From contig MKYF01000018.1 of assembly GCA_001914195.1 (NCBI GenBank), forward strand, positions 10,075 through 74,074: a stretch of 64,000 nt of DNA. Reading direction: 5' to 3'. Positions 7,728 to 16,437 of the stretch are shown here, piece after piece. The position numbers and the translations under genes were made by a program. Below the pieces are notes generated by a model, which made no database searches, had not been told where the DNA came from, and was given only the letters and a program-made list of their open reading frames with translations. Every line of letters begins with the position of its first letter. The first letter of the stretch is position 1. The stretch comes from Streptococcus mitis. Lineage in GTDB: Bacteria > Bacillota > Bacilli > Lactobacillales > Streptococcaceae.

Positions 7728-10196
7728 ATGCAGGATAAAAATTTAGTGAATGTCAATCTGACTAAGGAGATGAAGACGAGCTTTATCGATTACGCCATGA
7801 GTGTTATCGTAGCGCGGGCTCTTCCTGATGTTCGAGATGGCTTGAAACCTGTTCACCGTCGGATTCTCTATGGAATGAATGAATTGGGTGTTACTCCAGA
7901 CAAACCTCATAAAAAATCTGCTCGTATTACAGGGGATGTTATGGGTAAATACCACCCACACGGGGATTCCTCTATCTATGAAGCTATGGTTCGTATGGCT
8001 CAATGGTGGAGCTACCGTTATATGCTTGTAGATGGACATGGGAACTTTGGTTCCATGGATGGTGATGGTGCTGCCGCTCAGCGTTACACTGAGGCACGTA
8101 TGAGCAAGATTGCTCTAGAGATGCTTCGTGATATCAATAAGAATACGGTTGATTTCGTCGATAACTATGATGCCAATGAACGTGAACCCTTGGTCTTGCC
8201 AGCTCGTTTTCCAAATCTTTTGGTCAATGGAGCAACTGGTATTGCCGTTGGGATGGCGACCAATATTCCCCCTCATAACTTGGGTGAAACCATTGATGCT
8301 GTGAAGCTGGTCATGGACAATCCTGAAGTGACTACCAAGGACTTGATGGAAGTCTTGCCTGGTCCAGATTTTCCAACAGGTGCCCTTGTCATGGGGAAAT
8401 CAGGCATTCATAAGGCTTATGAAACAGGTAAAGGTTCTATTGTCCTTCGTTCTCGTACTGAAATCGAAGAAACTAAGACTGGCCGTGAGCGCATTGTTGT
8501 AACGGAATTTCCTTACATGGTCAACAAAACCAAGGTGCATGAGCATATTGTTCGTTTGGTTCAGGAAAAACGCATTGAGGGCATCACAGCAGTTCGTGAT
8601 GAATCTAACCGAGAAGGGGTTCGATTTGTTATTGAAGTCAAGCGCGATGCCTCAGCCAATGTTATCCTCAATAACCTCTTTAAGATGACCCAGATGCAAA
8701 CCAACTTTGGTTTTAATATGTTGGCGATTCAAAATGGTGTACCCAAGATTTTGTCTCTTCGCCAGATTTTGGATGCTTATATCGAACACCAAAAAGAAGT
8801 GGTTGTTCGTCGTACTCGTTTTGATAAGGAAAAAGCAGAAGCACGCGCCCATATATTAGAGGGTCTCTTGATTGCACTGGACCATATCGACGAAGTGATT
8901 CGTATCATCCGTGCTAGTGAAACAGATGCGGAGGCACAAGCTGAGTTGATGAGCAAGTTTAAGCTTTCTGAACGTCAAAGTCAAGCCATTCTTGATATGC
9001 GCCTTCGTCGTTTGACAGGTTTGGAACGCGATAAGATTCAGTCTGAGTATGATGACCTCTTGGCTCTGATTGCGGATTTAGCAGATATTCTTGCTAAGCC
9101 AGAACGTGTTTCTCAAATCATCAAAGATGAATTAGACGAAGTTAAGCGTAAATTTGGTGATAAGCGTCGTACTGAATTGATGGTCGGTGAAGTCTTGAGT
9201 CTTGAAGATGAAGATTTGATTGAAGAATCGGATGTCTTAATTACACTGTCTAATAAGGGTTACATCAAACGTCTGGACCAAGGCGAATTTACCGCTCAAA
9301 AACGTGGTGGTCGTGGTGTTCAAGGTACAGGTGTTAAGGATGATGATTTTGTTCGTGAGTTAGTGTCAACTAGCACCCATGATCACCTGCTCTTCTTCAC
9401 AAATAAAGGACGTGTCTATCGTCTTAAAGGTTATGAAATTCCTGAGTATGGTCGGACGGCCAAAGGGCTACCAGTAGTTAATCTCTTGAAATTGGATGAA
9501 GGCGAAAGTATTCAGACTATTATCAATGTTGAGTCTGAACGCAGTGATGATGCTTATCTCTTCTTTACAACCCGTCACGGTATTGTCAAGAGAACGAGTG
9601 TTAAGGAATTTGCTAATATTCGTCAGAATGGTCTCAAGGCTTTGAACCTCAAAGATGAAGATGAGTTAATTAATGTATTACTAACAGAAGAAGAGACGGA
9701 TATTATTATTGGTACCAAGTTTGGTTATGCAGTTCGCTTTAATCAATCAGCCGTTCGCGGCATGAGTCGTATCGCCACAGGTGTGAAAGGTGTGAATCTC
9801 CGTGAGGGAGACACAGTAGTTGGTGCTAGCGTAATTACTGATCAAGACGAGGTTCTTATCATCACAGAAAAAGGATATGGTAAGCGTACAGTCGCGACTG
9901 AATATCCAACAAAAGGTCGTGGTGGTAAAGGGATGAAGACGGCTAATGTGGCTGAAAAAAATGGTCCTCTATCAGGTCTCTTGACTGTGAAAGGTGATGA
10001 AGACTTGATGATTATCACTGATACAGGTGTCATGATTCGAACCAATGTTGCCAATATTTCACAAACAGGACGCTCAACTATGGGAGTTAAAGTAATGCGC
10101 CTGGATCAAGATGCTAAAATTGTAACCTTTACTACGGTTGCAGCGGCAGAAAAAGAAGAAGTTGGGACAGAAAACGAAACAGAAGGTGAAGCATAA
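7728..10196 (+). CDS. gyrA: DNA gyrase subunit A
   Basis: Breakage-reunion subunit of the type II topoisomerase that introduces negative supercoils. The protein is 822 residues from MQDKNLVNVNL; an ATG five codons earlier (7713) overlaps the only purine-rich ribosome-binding-like stretch (ATGAGG), so 7728 is chosen. AAAQRYTE contains the catalytic Tyr120. The C-terminal beta-pinwheel has the GyrA-box QKRGGRG. In the quinolone-resistance-determining region, HPHGDSSIYEAM keeps Ser81 and Glu85, the wild-type state in pneumococcal numbering. The stop overlaps the srtA start by one base. Confidence 0.97.
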   Translation: MQDKNLVNVNLTKEMKTSFIDYAMSVIVARALPDVRDGLKPVHRRILYGMNELGVTPDKPHKKSARITGDVMGKYHPHGDSSIYEAMVRMAQWWSYRYMLVDGHGNFGSMDGDGAAAQRYTEARMSKIALEMLRDINKNTVDFVDNYDANEREPLVLPARFPNLLVNGATGIAVGMATNIPPHNLGETIDAVKLVMDNPEVTTKDLMEVLPGPDFPTGALVMGKSGIHKAYETGKGSIVLRSRTEIEETKTGRERIVVTEFPYMVNKTKVHEHIVRLVQEKRIEGITAVRDESNREGVRFVIEVKRDASANVILNNLFKMTQMQTNFGFNMLAIQNGVPKILSLRQILDAYIEHQKEVVVRRTRFDKEKAEARAHILEGLLIALDHIDEVIRIIRASETDAEAQAELMSKFKLSERQSQAILDMRLRRLTGLERDKIQSEYDDLLALIADLADILAKPERVSQIIKDELDEVKRKFGDKRRTELMVGEVLSLEDEDLIEESDVLITLSNKGYIKRLDQGEFTAQKRGGRGVQGTGVKDDDFVRELVSTSTHDHLLFFTNKGRVYRLKGYEIPEYGRTAKGLPVVNLLKLDEGESIQTIINVESERSDDAYLFFTTRHGIVKRTSVKEFANIRQNGLKALNLKDEDELINVLLTEEETDIIIGTKFGYAVRFNQSAVRGMSRIATGVKGVNLREGDTVVGASVITDQDEVLIITEKGYGKRTVATEYPTKGRGGKGMKTANVAEKNGPLSGLLTVKGDEDLMIITDTGVMIRTNVANISQTGRSTMGVKVMRLDQDAKIVTFTTVAAAEKEEVGTENETEGEA

Positions 10197-10939
10197 TGTC
10201 TCAAAAAAATAATAAAAAGAAAAACAAACGAAAAAATCTGCTGACAAATATCCTGGCAGGGTTTCTGATACTACTATCAATTGCTTTGATTTTTAATGCT
10301 AAAATTCGTGATATTTTCATAGTTTGGAATACCAATAAGTACCAAGTTAGTCAGGTATCAAAAGAAAAAATAGAAGAAAATCAGGATACAGAAGGAAATT
10401 TTGATTTTGATTCTGTCAAAGCTATCTCTTCTGAAGCGGTTCTAGCTTCTCAATGGGATGCTCAAAAATTACCAGTTATCGGCGGAATTGCAGTTCCTGA
10501 ATTAGAAATGAATCTGCCAATTTTTAAAGGGCTTGATAATGTCAATCTCTTCTATGGTGCTGGTACGATGAAACGCGATCAAGTGATGGGGAAAGGAAAT
10601 TATAGTCTAGCTAGTCATCATATTTTTGGTGTCAATAATGCTAATAAAATGTTATTTTCTCCTTTGGATAACGCTAAAAATGGTATGAAGATTTATCTAA
10701 CCGATAAAAATAAAGTTTATACTTATGAAATACGTGAAGTCAAACGTGTTACACCGGATCGTGTTGATGAAGTTGATGATAGAGATGGGGTAAATGAGAT
10801 TACATTAGTAACTTGTGAAGACCTTGCTGCTACAGAACGTATTATTGTAAAAGGCGATTTGAAAGAAACAAAAGAATATTCACAAACATCTGATGAAATT
10901 CTGACAGCCTTCAATCAACCATATAAACAATTTTATTAA
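10196..10939 (+). CDS. srtA: class A sortase (housekeeping)
   Basis: Membrane transpeptidase that cleaves LPXTG proteins and links them to peptidoglycan. The protein is 247 residues with a lysine-rich cytoplasmic start, one transmembrane segment at about 17-36, then the sortase barrel. LASHHIFG carries the catalytic His, LVTCED the nucleophilic Cys, and ATERIIVKG the conserved Arg. The TAATG overlap with gyrA shows translational coupling, an arrangement common in streptococci. A terminator follows at once. Confidence 0.96.
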   Translation: MSQKNNKKKNKRKNLLTNILAGFLILLSIALIFNAKIRDIFIVWNTNKYQVSQVSKEKIEENQDTEGNFDFDSVKAISSEAVLASQWDAQKLPVIGGIAVPELEMNLPIFKGLDNVNLFYGAGTMKRDQVMGKGNYSLASHHIFGVNNANKMLFSPLDNAKNGMKIYLTDKNKVYTYEIREVKRVTPDRVDEVDDRDGVNEITLVTCEDLAATERIIVKGDLKETKEYSQTSDEILTAFNQPYKQFY

Positions 10940-10943
10940 AACA

Positions 10944-10976
10944 AATCAGTGAAATCTTGGATTTCACTGATTTTTT
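10944..10976 (+). terminator. rho-independent terminator of gyrA-srtA
   Basis: AATCAGTGAAATC / GATTTCACTGATT makes a 13-bp perfect stem with a TTG loop, followed by TTTTTT. Confidence 0.95.
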
Positions 10977-11010
10977 AAGCTTTTCATAAGAATAAACTTT
11001 TATGAAATAC

Positions 11011-11048
11011 AGAAAACGCTTCCTTAATTTTAACGTTTGTGATATAAT
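11011..11048 (+). promoter_or_regulatory. promoter of the FNT channel gene with overlapping cre
   Basis: TATAAT at 11043-11048 is the -10. AGAAAACGCTTCCT at 11011-11024 fits the CcpA cre pattern TGWAARCGYTWNCW at all but the first base. It covers the place where a -35 would lie, so CcpA binding would block the promoter. Repression is an inference. Confidence 0.55.
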
Positions 11049-11078
11049 TATCAGGTAAAAAATTTTTAGGAGTTTATT

Positions 11079-11876
11079 ATGGTTTCTTCAGAATTTATCT
11101 CAAAGATTGAATTTGCTTGCAAGAAGAAAGAAAGTCTTTATAGTCAAAGCAAATTTAAGTATGCGATTCGTTCTATGTTCGCAGGTGCATTTTTAACCTT
11201 CAGTACAGCTGCTGGTGCAGTTGGGGCTGACTTGATTAATAAAATTGCACCAGGTAGTGGACGCTTCCTATTCCCATTTGTCTTTGCTTGGGGCTTGGCT
11301 TACATTGTTTTCTTGAATGCCGAGTTGGTAACATCAAACATGATGTTCTTGACTGCTGGTAGTTTCTTGAAAAAAATCTCTTGGAGAAAGACAGCTGAGA
11401 TTTTACTTTACTGTACCTTGTTTAACCTTATCGGGGCTTTGATAGCAGGTTGGGGCTTTGCTCATTCGGCAGCCTATGCAAATCTGACTCACGATAGTTT
11501 CATCTCAGGGGTTGTTGAGATGAAGTTAGGCCGTTCAAATGAATTAATCTTGCTTGAGGCGATTTTGGCAAATATTTTCGTAAATATTGCGATTCTTTCA
11601 TTTGTTTTGGTCAAAGATGGTGGTGCCAAACTTTGGCTTGTGTTGTCAGCTATTTACATGTTTGTATTCTTAACAAACGAGCACATTGCGGCGAACTTTG
11701 CTTCTTTCGCGATTGTAAAATTCAGTGTTGCTGCTGATTCAATTGCTAACTTCGGTGTTGGGAATATGCTTCGTCACTGGGGTGTAACCTTTGTTGGAAA
11801 CTTTATCGGAGGAGGCCTCTTGATGGGTCTTCCATATGCCTTCCTCAATAAAAATGAAGATACTTACGTAGATTAA
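11079..11876 (+). CDS. formate/nitrite channel family protein
   Basis: A 265-residue FNT-family membrane protein with six hydrophobic segments, including the conserved entry region FAGAFLTFST and the NEHIAAN element. FNT pentamers pass formate, nitrite or related small anions with protons. In a homofermentative streptococcus that also makes formate through pyruvate formate-lyase, formate export is the likeliest job; nitrite transport is less likely because no nitrite reductase is seen here. It is monocistronic, with its own promoter and terminator. Confidence 0.85.
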   Translation: MVSSEFISKIEFACKKKESLYSQSKFKYAIRSMFAGAFLTFSTAAGAVGADLINKIAPGSGRFLFPFVFAWGLAYIVFLNAELVTSNMMFLTAGSFLKKISWRKTAEILLYCTLFNLIGALIAGWGFAHSAAYANLTHDSFISGVVEMKLGRSNELILLEAILANIFVNIAILSFVLVKDGGAKLWLVLSAIYMFVFLTNEHIAANFASFAIVKFSVAADSIANFGVGNMLRHWGVTFVGNFIGGGLLMGLPYAFLNKNEDTYVD

Positions 11877-11883
11877 GAAAATG

Positions 11884-11906
11884 AGCACGATTGATTCGTG
11901 CTTTTT
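11884..11906 (+). terminator. rho-independent terminator of the FNT gene
   Basis: AGCACGA-TTGA-TTCGTGCT followed by TTTTT. Confidence 0.9.
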
Positions 11907-11963
11907 TCGTTTTTAAAATAGAGTAATAGCTATTTCTTATATCAAAATATAGAAAACGAATAT

Positions 11964-11992
11964 TTGTAAACTATAACTTAAGGTGCTACAAT
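11964..11992 (+). promoter_or_regulatory. promoter of the O-acetylhomoserine sulfhydrylase gene
   Basis: TTGTAA at 11964-11969 and TACAAT at 11987-11992 with a 17-bp spacer. AAACTATAACT just after the -35 resembles half of a LysR-type methionine (MetR/MtaR) box, but I see no complete palindrome. Confidence 0.65.
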
Positions 11993-12023
11993 ATCCTTAA
12001 TCAAACTATTTGGAGGTCGTTTT

Positions 12024-13304
12024 ATGACTCGTGATTTTAAATTTGAAACCTTACAACTACATGCTGGTCAAGTTGTGGATCCAGCAACTAAGTCTCGTGC
12101 AGTGCCGATTTATCAGACAACATCCTTTGTTTTTGATGATACGCAGGAAGGTGCCGATTTGTTTGCCTTGAGAAAACCAGGTAATATCTATACTCGTATT
12201 ACAAATCCTACAACGGCTGCTTTTGAAGAAAGAATTGCAGCTCTCGAAGGTGGTGTCGGAGCTCTTGCAACAGCATCAGGTATGGCTGCAGTGACTTATA
12301 CGATTTTGGCGCTTGCCCATGCTGGTGACCATGTGGTAGCAGCATCAACTATTTACGGTGGAACCTTCAATCTCTTGAAAGAAACCCTTCCTCGTTATGG
12401 TATCACAACAACCTTTGTGGATGTAGATAATTTGGAGGAAGTGGAAGCAGCTATCAATGACAATACCAAGCTTGTTTTGATTGAAACCTTGGGTAACCCT
12501 TTGATTAACATTCCTGACTTGGAAAAATTGGCTGAGATTGCGCATAGACACCGGATTCCACTCATTTCGGACAATACCTTTGCCACACCATATTTGATTA
12601 ACGTCTTTTCTCACGGTGTAGATATTGCCATTCACTCTGCGACTAAGTTTATCGGTGGGCATGGTACGACTATTGGAGGAGTGATTGTTGACAGTGGTCG
12701 TTTTGACTGGGAGGCTTCAGGGAAATTCCCTCAATTTGTTGAGGAAGATCCAAGTTATCATAACTTGAGCTATACTCGTGATGTGGGTGCGGCAGCCTTT
12801 ATTATCGCTGTCCGTGTTCAATTGCTTCGTGATACAGGTGCGGCCTTGTCGCCATTTAATGCATTCTTGTTACTTCAAGGACTTGAAACCCTTTCACTTC
12901 GTGTGGAACGTCATGTACAAAATGCAGAGAAAATTGTTGATTTCCTTGTCAACCATCCTAAGGTAGAAAAAGTTAACTATCCAAAATTGGCAGATAGTCC
13001 TTATCATGCCTTGGCTGAGAAATATTTACCAAAAGGTGTGGGTTCAATCTTTACCTTCCATGTCAAAGGTGGGGAGGCAGAAGCACGCAAGGTAATTGAT
13101 AATTTGGAAATCTTTTCTGACCTAGCAAACGTAGCAGATGCTAAATCGCTTGTTGTTCATCCAGCAACAACTACTCACGGTCAATTGTCAGAAAAAGACC
13201 TGGAAGCAGCTGGTGTAACACCAAACCAAATCCGCTTGTCTATCGGACTTGAAAATGTAGAGGATTTGATTGAAGACTTGCGCTTGGCCTTGGAAAAAAT
13301 TTAA
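12024..13304 (+). CDS. cysD: O-acetylhomoserine sulfhydrylase (PLP-dependent)
   Basis: Makes homocysteine (or cysteine from O-acetylserine) from the O-acetylated amino acid plus sulfide; cytosolic PLP enzyme of the Cys/Met metabolism family. The protein is 426 residues. SATKFIGGHGTT contains the PLP-binding Lys, and YTRITNPTT and ASGMAAVTY are family motifs. The length and the HPKVEKVNYPKLADS insertion fit the sulfhydrylase group rather than the shorter cystathionine lyases. GGAGG at 12012-12016 precedes the ATG. Names in use are cysD and metY; the sequence alone does not separate O-acetylhomoserine from O-acetylserine preference. Confidence 0.9.
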   Translation: MTRDFKFETLQLHAGQVVDPATKSRAVPIYQTTSFVFDDTQEGADLFALRKPGNIYTRITNPTTAAFEERIAALEGGVGALATASGMAAVTYTILALAHAGDHVVAASTIYGGTFNLLKETLPRYGITTTFVDVDNLEEVEAAINDNTKLVLIETLGNPLINIPDLEKLAEIAHRHRIPLISDNTFATPYLINVFSHGVDIAIHSATKFIGGHGTTIGGVIVDSGRFDWEASGKFPQFVEEDPSYHNLSYTRDVGAAAFIIAVRVQLLRDTGAALSPFNAFLLLQGLETLSLRVERHVQNAEKIVDFLVNHPKVEKVNYPKLADSPYHALAEKYLPKGVGSIFTFHVKGGEAEARKVIDNLEIFSDLANVADAKSLVVHPATTTHGQLSEKDLEAAGVTPNQIRLSIGLENVEDLIEDLRLALEKI

Positions 13305-13316
13305 GGAAAAGAAGAT

Positions 13317-13344
13317 AAACAGTGGGTTTCGACTCACTGTTTTT
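13317..13344 (+). terminator. rho-independent terminator
   Basis: AAACAGTGGGT-TTCG-ACTCACTGTTTTT, one internal mismatch, ends in a T-run. Confidence 0.85.
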
Positions 13345-13360
13345 GATTTTCCCTCAGGCA

Positions 13361-13369
13361 TGATATAAT
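13361..13369 (+). promoter_or_regulatory. extended -10 promoter of the DUF2130 gene
   Basis: TGATATAAT, with a weak TTTTGA at 13341-13346, 17 bp upstream of the -10. AGAAAGAGG lies before the ATG at 13399. Confidence 0.65.
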
Positions 13370-13398
13370 GGTTACAGAAGTCTAGAAAGAGGAACGAT

Positions 13399-14673
13399 AT
13401 GAACGAAATCAAATGCCCCAACTGTGGGGAAGTCTTTACAGTAAATGAAAGTCAGTATGCCGAACTCTTGTCCCAAGTAAGAACGGCAGAGTTTGATAAG
13501 GAATTGCACGATCGCATGAAGCAGGAACTGGCCTTGGCTGAGCAAAAGGCAATGAATGAGCAACAGTCTAAACTAGCTCAAAAAGACCAAGAAATCGCGC
13601 AATTGCAGAGTCAAATCCAAAACTTTGATACAGAAAAAGAATTGGCCAAGAAAGAGGTTGAACAGACAAGCCATGAGGCCTTATTAGCAAAGGACAAGGA
13701 AGTGCAGGCCTTGGAAAACCAATTGGCGACCTTGCGTTTAGAGCATGAAAATCAACTGCAAAAGACTCTTTCTGACCTAGAAAAAGAACGGGACCAGGTT
13801 AAAAATCAGCTTCTCTTGCAAGAAAAAGAAAACGAGCTTTCTCTTGCTTCAGTTAAGCAAAACTACGAAGCCCAGCTTAAAGCAGCCAGTGAACAAGTCG
13901 AGTTTTACAAGAATTTTAAGGCACAACAATCTACCAAGGCAATCGGTGAAAGTCTAGAACAGTATGCAGAGAGTGAGTTTAACAAGGTCCGCAGCTTTGC
14001 CTTTCCAAATGCTTACTTTGAGAAGGATAACAAGGTTTCTGCGCGTGGATCTAAGGGAGACTTTATCTTCCGTGAATGTGATGAAAATGGTGTTGAGATC
14101 ATTTCTATCATGTTTGAGATGAAAAATGAAGCGGACGGAACAGAGAAAAAACATAAGAATGCAGATTTTTATAAGGAATTGGACAAGGACCGTCGTGAAA
14201 AGAACTGTGAGTATGCGGTTTTAGTGACCATGCTTGAGGCTGATAACGACTACTTTAACACAGGGATTGTTGACGTCAGCCACGAGTATGAAAAGATGTA
14301 TGTGGTTCGCCCTCAGTTCTTTATCCAGTTGATTGGGCTTTTGAGAAATGCTGCGCTTAATTCTTTGAAATACAAGCAGGAGTTGGCCTTAGTTCGGGAG
14401 CAAAATATCGATATCACGCATTTTGAGGAAGACTTGGATGCCTTTAAACTAGCCTTTGCCAAAAACTACAACTCTGCTTCGACTAATTTTGGTAAAGCTA
14501 TCGATGAAATCGACAAGGCCATCAAATGCATGGAAGAGGTTAAGAAATTCCTAACCACATCTGAAAACCAACTCCGTCTAGCTAACAACAAATTAGAAGA
14601 TGTTTCTGTTAAAAAATTGACCCGTAAAAATCCAACTATGAAAGCAAAGTTTGAAGCGCTGAAGGGGGAGTGA
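13399..14673 (+). CDS. DUF2130 family protein, zinc-ribbon plus coiled coil
   Basis: The protein is 424 residues. It opens with a zinc-knuckle-like CPNCGEVF (residues 6-13), which has one CxxC only. A long charged coiled coil rich in Glu, Lys and Gln covers about 35-175. The conserved DUF2130 domain (about 180-380) contains GSKGDFIFRE, FEMKNEADG and the YAVLVTMLE segment. That D...E-x-K arrangement resembles a restriction-like nuclease fold, so a DNA-associated role is possible, but the function of the family is not established. It is followed after 10 bp by truB. Confidence 0.85.
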   Translation: MNEIKCPNCGEVFTVNESQYAELLSQVRTAEFDKELHDRMKQELALAEQKAMNEQQSKLAQKDQEIAQLQSQIQNFDTEKELAKKEVEQTSHEALLAKDKEVQALENQLATLRLEHENQLQKTLSDLEKERDQVKNQLLLQEKENELSLASVKQNYEAQLKAASEQVEFYKNFKAQQSTKAIGESLEQYAESEFNKVRSFAFPNAYFEKDNKVSARGSKGDFIFRECDENGVEIISIMFEMKNEADGTEKKHKNADFYKELDKDRREKNCEYAVLVTMLEADNDYFNTGIVDVSHEYEKMYVVRPQFFIQLIGLLRNAALNSLKYKQELALVREQNIDITHFEEDLDAFKLAFAKNYNSASTNFGKAIDEIDKAIKCMEEVKKFLTTSENQLRLANNKLEDVSVKKLTRKNPTMKAKFEALKGE

Positions 14674-14683
14674 GAAAGCAAAA

Positions 14684-15562
14684 ATGAACGGTATTATCAA
14701 CTTAAAAAAAGAAGCGGGGATGACCTCGCATGATGCGGTTTTTAAACTGCGTAAGATTTTGGGAACCAAGAAAATTGGTCATGGTGGAACCTTGGATCCG
14801 GATGTGGTGGGTGTTTTGCCCATTGCGGTTGGCAAGGCGACACGCATGGTCGAGTTTATGCAGGATGAGGGCAAGGTCTATGAGGGGGAAATCACTCTGG
14901 GCTATTCCACGACGACCGAGGATGCCAGTGGGGAAGTGGTCGCAGAGACACCTGTTTTGTCGCCTTTGAATGAAACCATTGTCGATGAAGCAATTGCGAG
15001 TCTGATTGGGCCTATTACTCAGATTCCGCCTATGTACTCTGCGGTTAAGGTCAATGGTCGCAAGCTCTATGAGTATGCGCGAGCTGGTCAGGAAGTGGAG
15101 CGTCCAGAACGTCAGGTGACTATTTATAGCTTTGAGCGAACAAGTCCGATTTCTTATGAGAGCGAACTTGCACGATTTACTTTTCGTGTTAAATGCAGTA
15201 AGGGAACCTATATCCGTACCTTGTCGGTTGACTTGGGAGACAAGCTTGGTTATGCGGCCCATATGTCTCAACTGACTCGAACTAGTGCAGCCGGTTTACA
15301 GCTAGAAGACGCTCTTACCTTGGAAGAGATCACTGAAAAAGTGGAGGCTGGTCAACTGGACTTTCTCCATCCTCTAGAGATTGGTACAGGCGACCTTGTC
15401 AAAGTTTTCCTAACTCAAGAAGAGGCTACAGAAGTACGCTTTGGTCGTTTTATTGAGTTAGAACAGTCGGATAAGGAATTAGCTGCTTTTGAAGGAGATA
15501 AATTGTTAGCTATTCTAGAAAAACGGGACAATCTCTACAAGCCAAGGAAGGTTTTTAGCTAG
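14684..15562 (+). CDS. truB: tRNA pseudouridine-55 synthase
   Basis: Isomerises uridine 55 in the T-loop of tRNAs. The protein is 292 residues. GGTLDPDVVGVLPI holds the catalytic Asp38, KVYEGEITLG is motif II, and KCSKGTYIRTL lies in the catalytic core. The C-terminal PUA-like region is short. GGGGGAG at 14665-14671 lies before the ATG, inside the end of the preceding gene, so the two are likely coupled. Confidence 0.97.
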   Translation: MNGIINLKKEAGMTSHDAVFKLRKILGTKKIGHGGTLDPDVVGVLPIAVGKATRMVEFMQDEGKVYEGEITLGYSTTTEDASGEVVAETPVLSPLNETIVDEAIASLIGPITQIPPMYSAVKVNGRKLYEYARAGQEVERPERQVTIYSFERTSPISYESELARFTFRVKCSKGTYIRTLSVDLGDKLGYAAHMSQLTRTSAAGLQLEDALTLEEITEKVEAGQLDFLHPLEIGTGDLVKVFLTQEEATEVRFGRFIELEQSDKELAAFEGDKLLAILEKRDNLYKPRKVFS

Positions 15563-15601
15563 TCTAACTGGGGTGTAAGGAGTGTTGTTTCCCCTAGACT
15601 A
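15560..15601. repeat. inverted repeat at the end of truB
   Basis: TAGTCTA-act-GGGG and CCCC-TAGACTA pair across 17 bases and include the truB stop codon. No T-run follows, so it looks like a transcript-end or processing hairpin rather than a classical terminator. Confidence 0.5.
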
Positions 15602-15633
15602 TCCAAATCAGACTATAAATTTTGCAAAAAATG

Positions 15634-15642
15634 TGATAGAAT
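15634..15642 (+). promoter_or_regulatory. extended -10 promoter of udk
   Basis: TGATAGAAT, 30 bp upstream of the udk ATG, with a poor -35. GGAGG lies at 15662-15666. Confidence 0.6.
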
Positions 15643-15671
15643 AGACGACGGATAAAAAAACGGAGGATAGC

Positions 15672-16310
15672 ATGCAAAATAGACCAATCATTATCGGAGT
15701 GACAGGTGGTTCTGGTGGAGGTAAGACCAGTGTTTCAAGAGCCATTTTATCGCATTTTCCTGATGAAAAGATTTCCATGATTGAGCACGATTCATACTAC
15801 AAGGATCAGTCTCATTTGACCTTTGAAGAGCGTGTCAAAACCAACTACGACCATCCTTTTGCCTTTGATACAGACTTGATGATCGAGCAGATTAAGGAAT
15901 TGTTGGCAGGGCGTCCAGTGGATATTCCGACTTATGACTATACAGAGCATACACGAAGCAGCAAGACTTATCGTCAGGAGCCTCAAGATGTCTTTATCGT
16001 TGAGGGCATTTTGGTCTTGGAGGACAAGCGCCTGCGCGATTTGATGGATATCAAGATTTTTGTGGATACGGATGATGATGTGCGCATTATTCGTCGTATC
16101 AAGCGTGATATGGAAGAGCGTGGCCGTAGTCTTGATAGCGTTATTGACCAGTACTTAGGCGTGGTTAAACCTATGTATCATCAGTTTATCGAGCCAACTA
16201 AGCGTTATGCGGATATCGTCATTCCTGAAGGGGTCAGCAATACAGTGGCTATCGACCTGTTGACAACCAAGATTGCAAAGATTTTGGAAGAAGCTCGAAA
16301 CAGCAAATAA
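15672..16310 (+). CDS. udk: uridine/cytidine kinase
   Basis: Phosphorylates uridine and cytidine to their monophosphates in pyrimidine salvage. The protein is 212 residues. GVTGGSGGGKTSVS (residues 9-22) is the Walker A loop; EHDSYYKDQ and FDTDLM follow, and RRIKRDMEERGR is the lid region. The length is normal for bacterial Udk. It has its own promoter and terminator and is therefore monocistronic. Confidence 0.97.
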   Translation: MQNRPIIIGVTGGSGGGKTSVSRAILSHFPDEKISMIEHDSYYKDQSHLTFEERVKTNYDHPFAFDTDLMIEQIKELLAGRPVDIPTYDYTEHTRSSKTYRQEPQDVFIVEGILVLEDKRLRDLMDIKIFVDTDDDVRIIRRIKRDMEERGRSLDSVIDQYLGVVKPMYHQFIEPTKRYADIVIPEGVSNTVAIDLLTTKIAKILEEARNSK

Positions 16311-16318
16311 TCAGATGT

Positions 16319-16338
16319 GGAGGCCTTGCCTCCTTTTT
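16319..16338 (+). terminator. rho-independent terminator of udk
   Basis: GGAGGC-CTT-GCCTCC followed by TTTTT. Confidence 0.92.
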
Positions 16339-16388
16339 CTATTTTTCCTTCATAATGGTACATAAATGGAGATTTTTAGGCATATTTT

Positions 16389-16397
16389 TGGTATAAT
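16389..16397 (+). promoter_or_regulatory. extended -10 promoter of the xseA operon
   Basis: TGGTATAAT, no clear -35. It would drive the xseA-xseB-ispA-tlyA-argR-recN-phosphoesterase operon. A seven-codon ORF (ATG 16405 to a TAG just before the xseA ribosome-binding site) lies in the leader; I do not claim it is translated. Confidence 0.65.
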
Positions 16398-16437
16398 AAT
16401 ACCCATGAAAGAGCAAGAAAATGAATAGTAGGTGGAG

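Noticed and set aside
12002..12023. S-box or T-box riboswitch before the sulfhydrylase gene
   Set aside because: The promoter starts transcription about 20-25 nt before the ATG, leaving no room for a leader RNA.
14702..15271. 189-codon frame opposite truB
   Set aside because: Shadow frame with low-complexity composition and no start signal; TruB motifs fix the coding strand.
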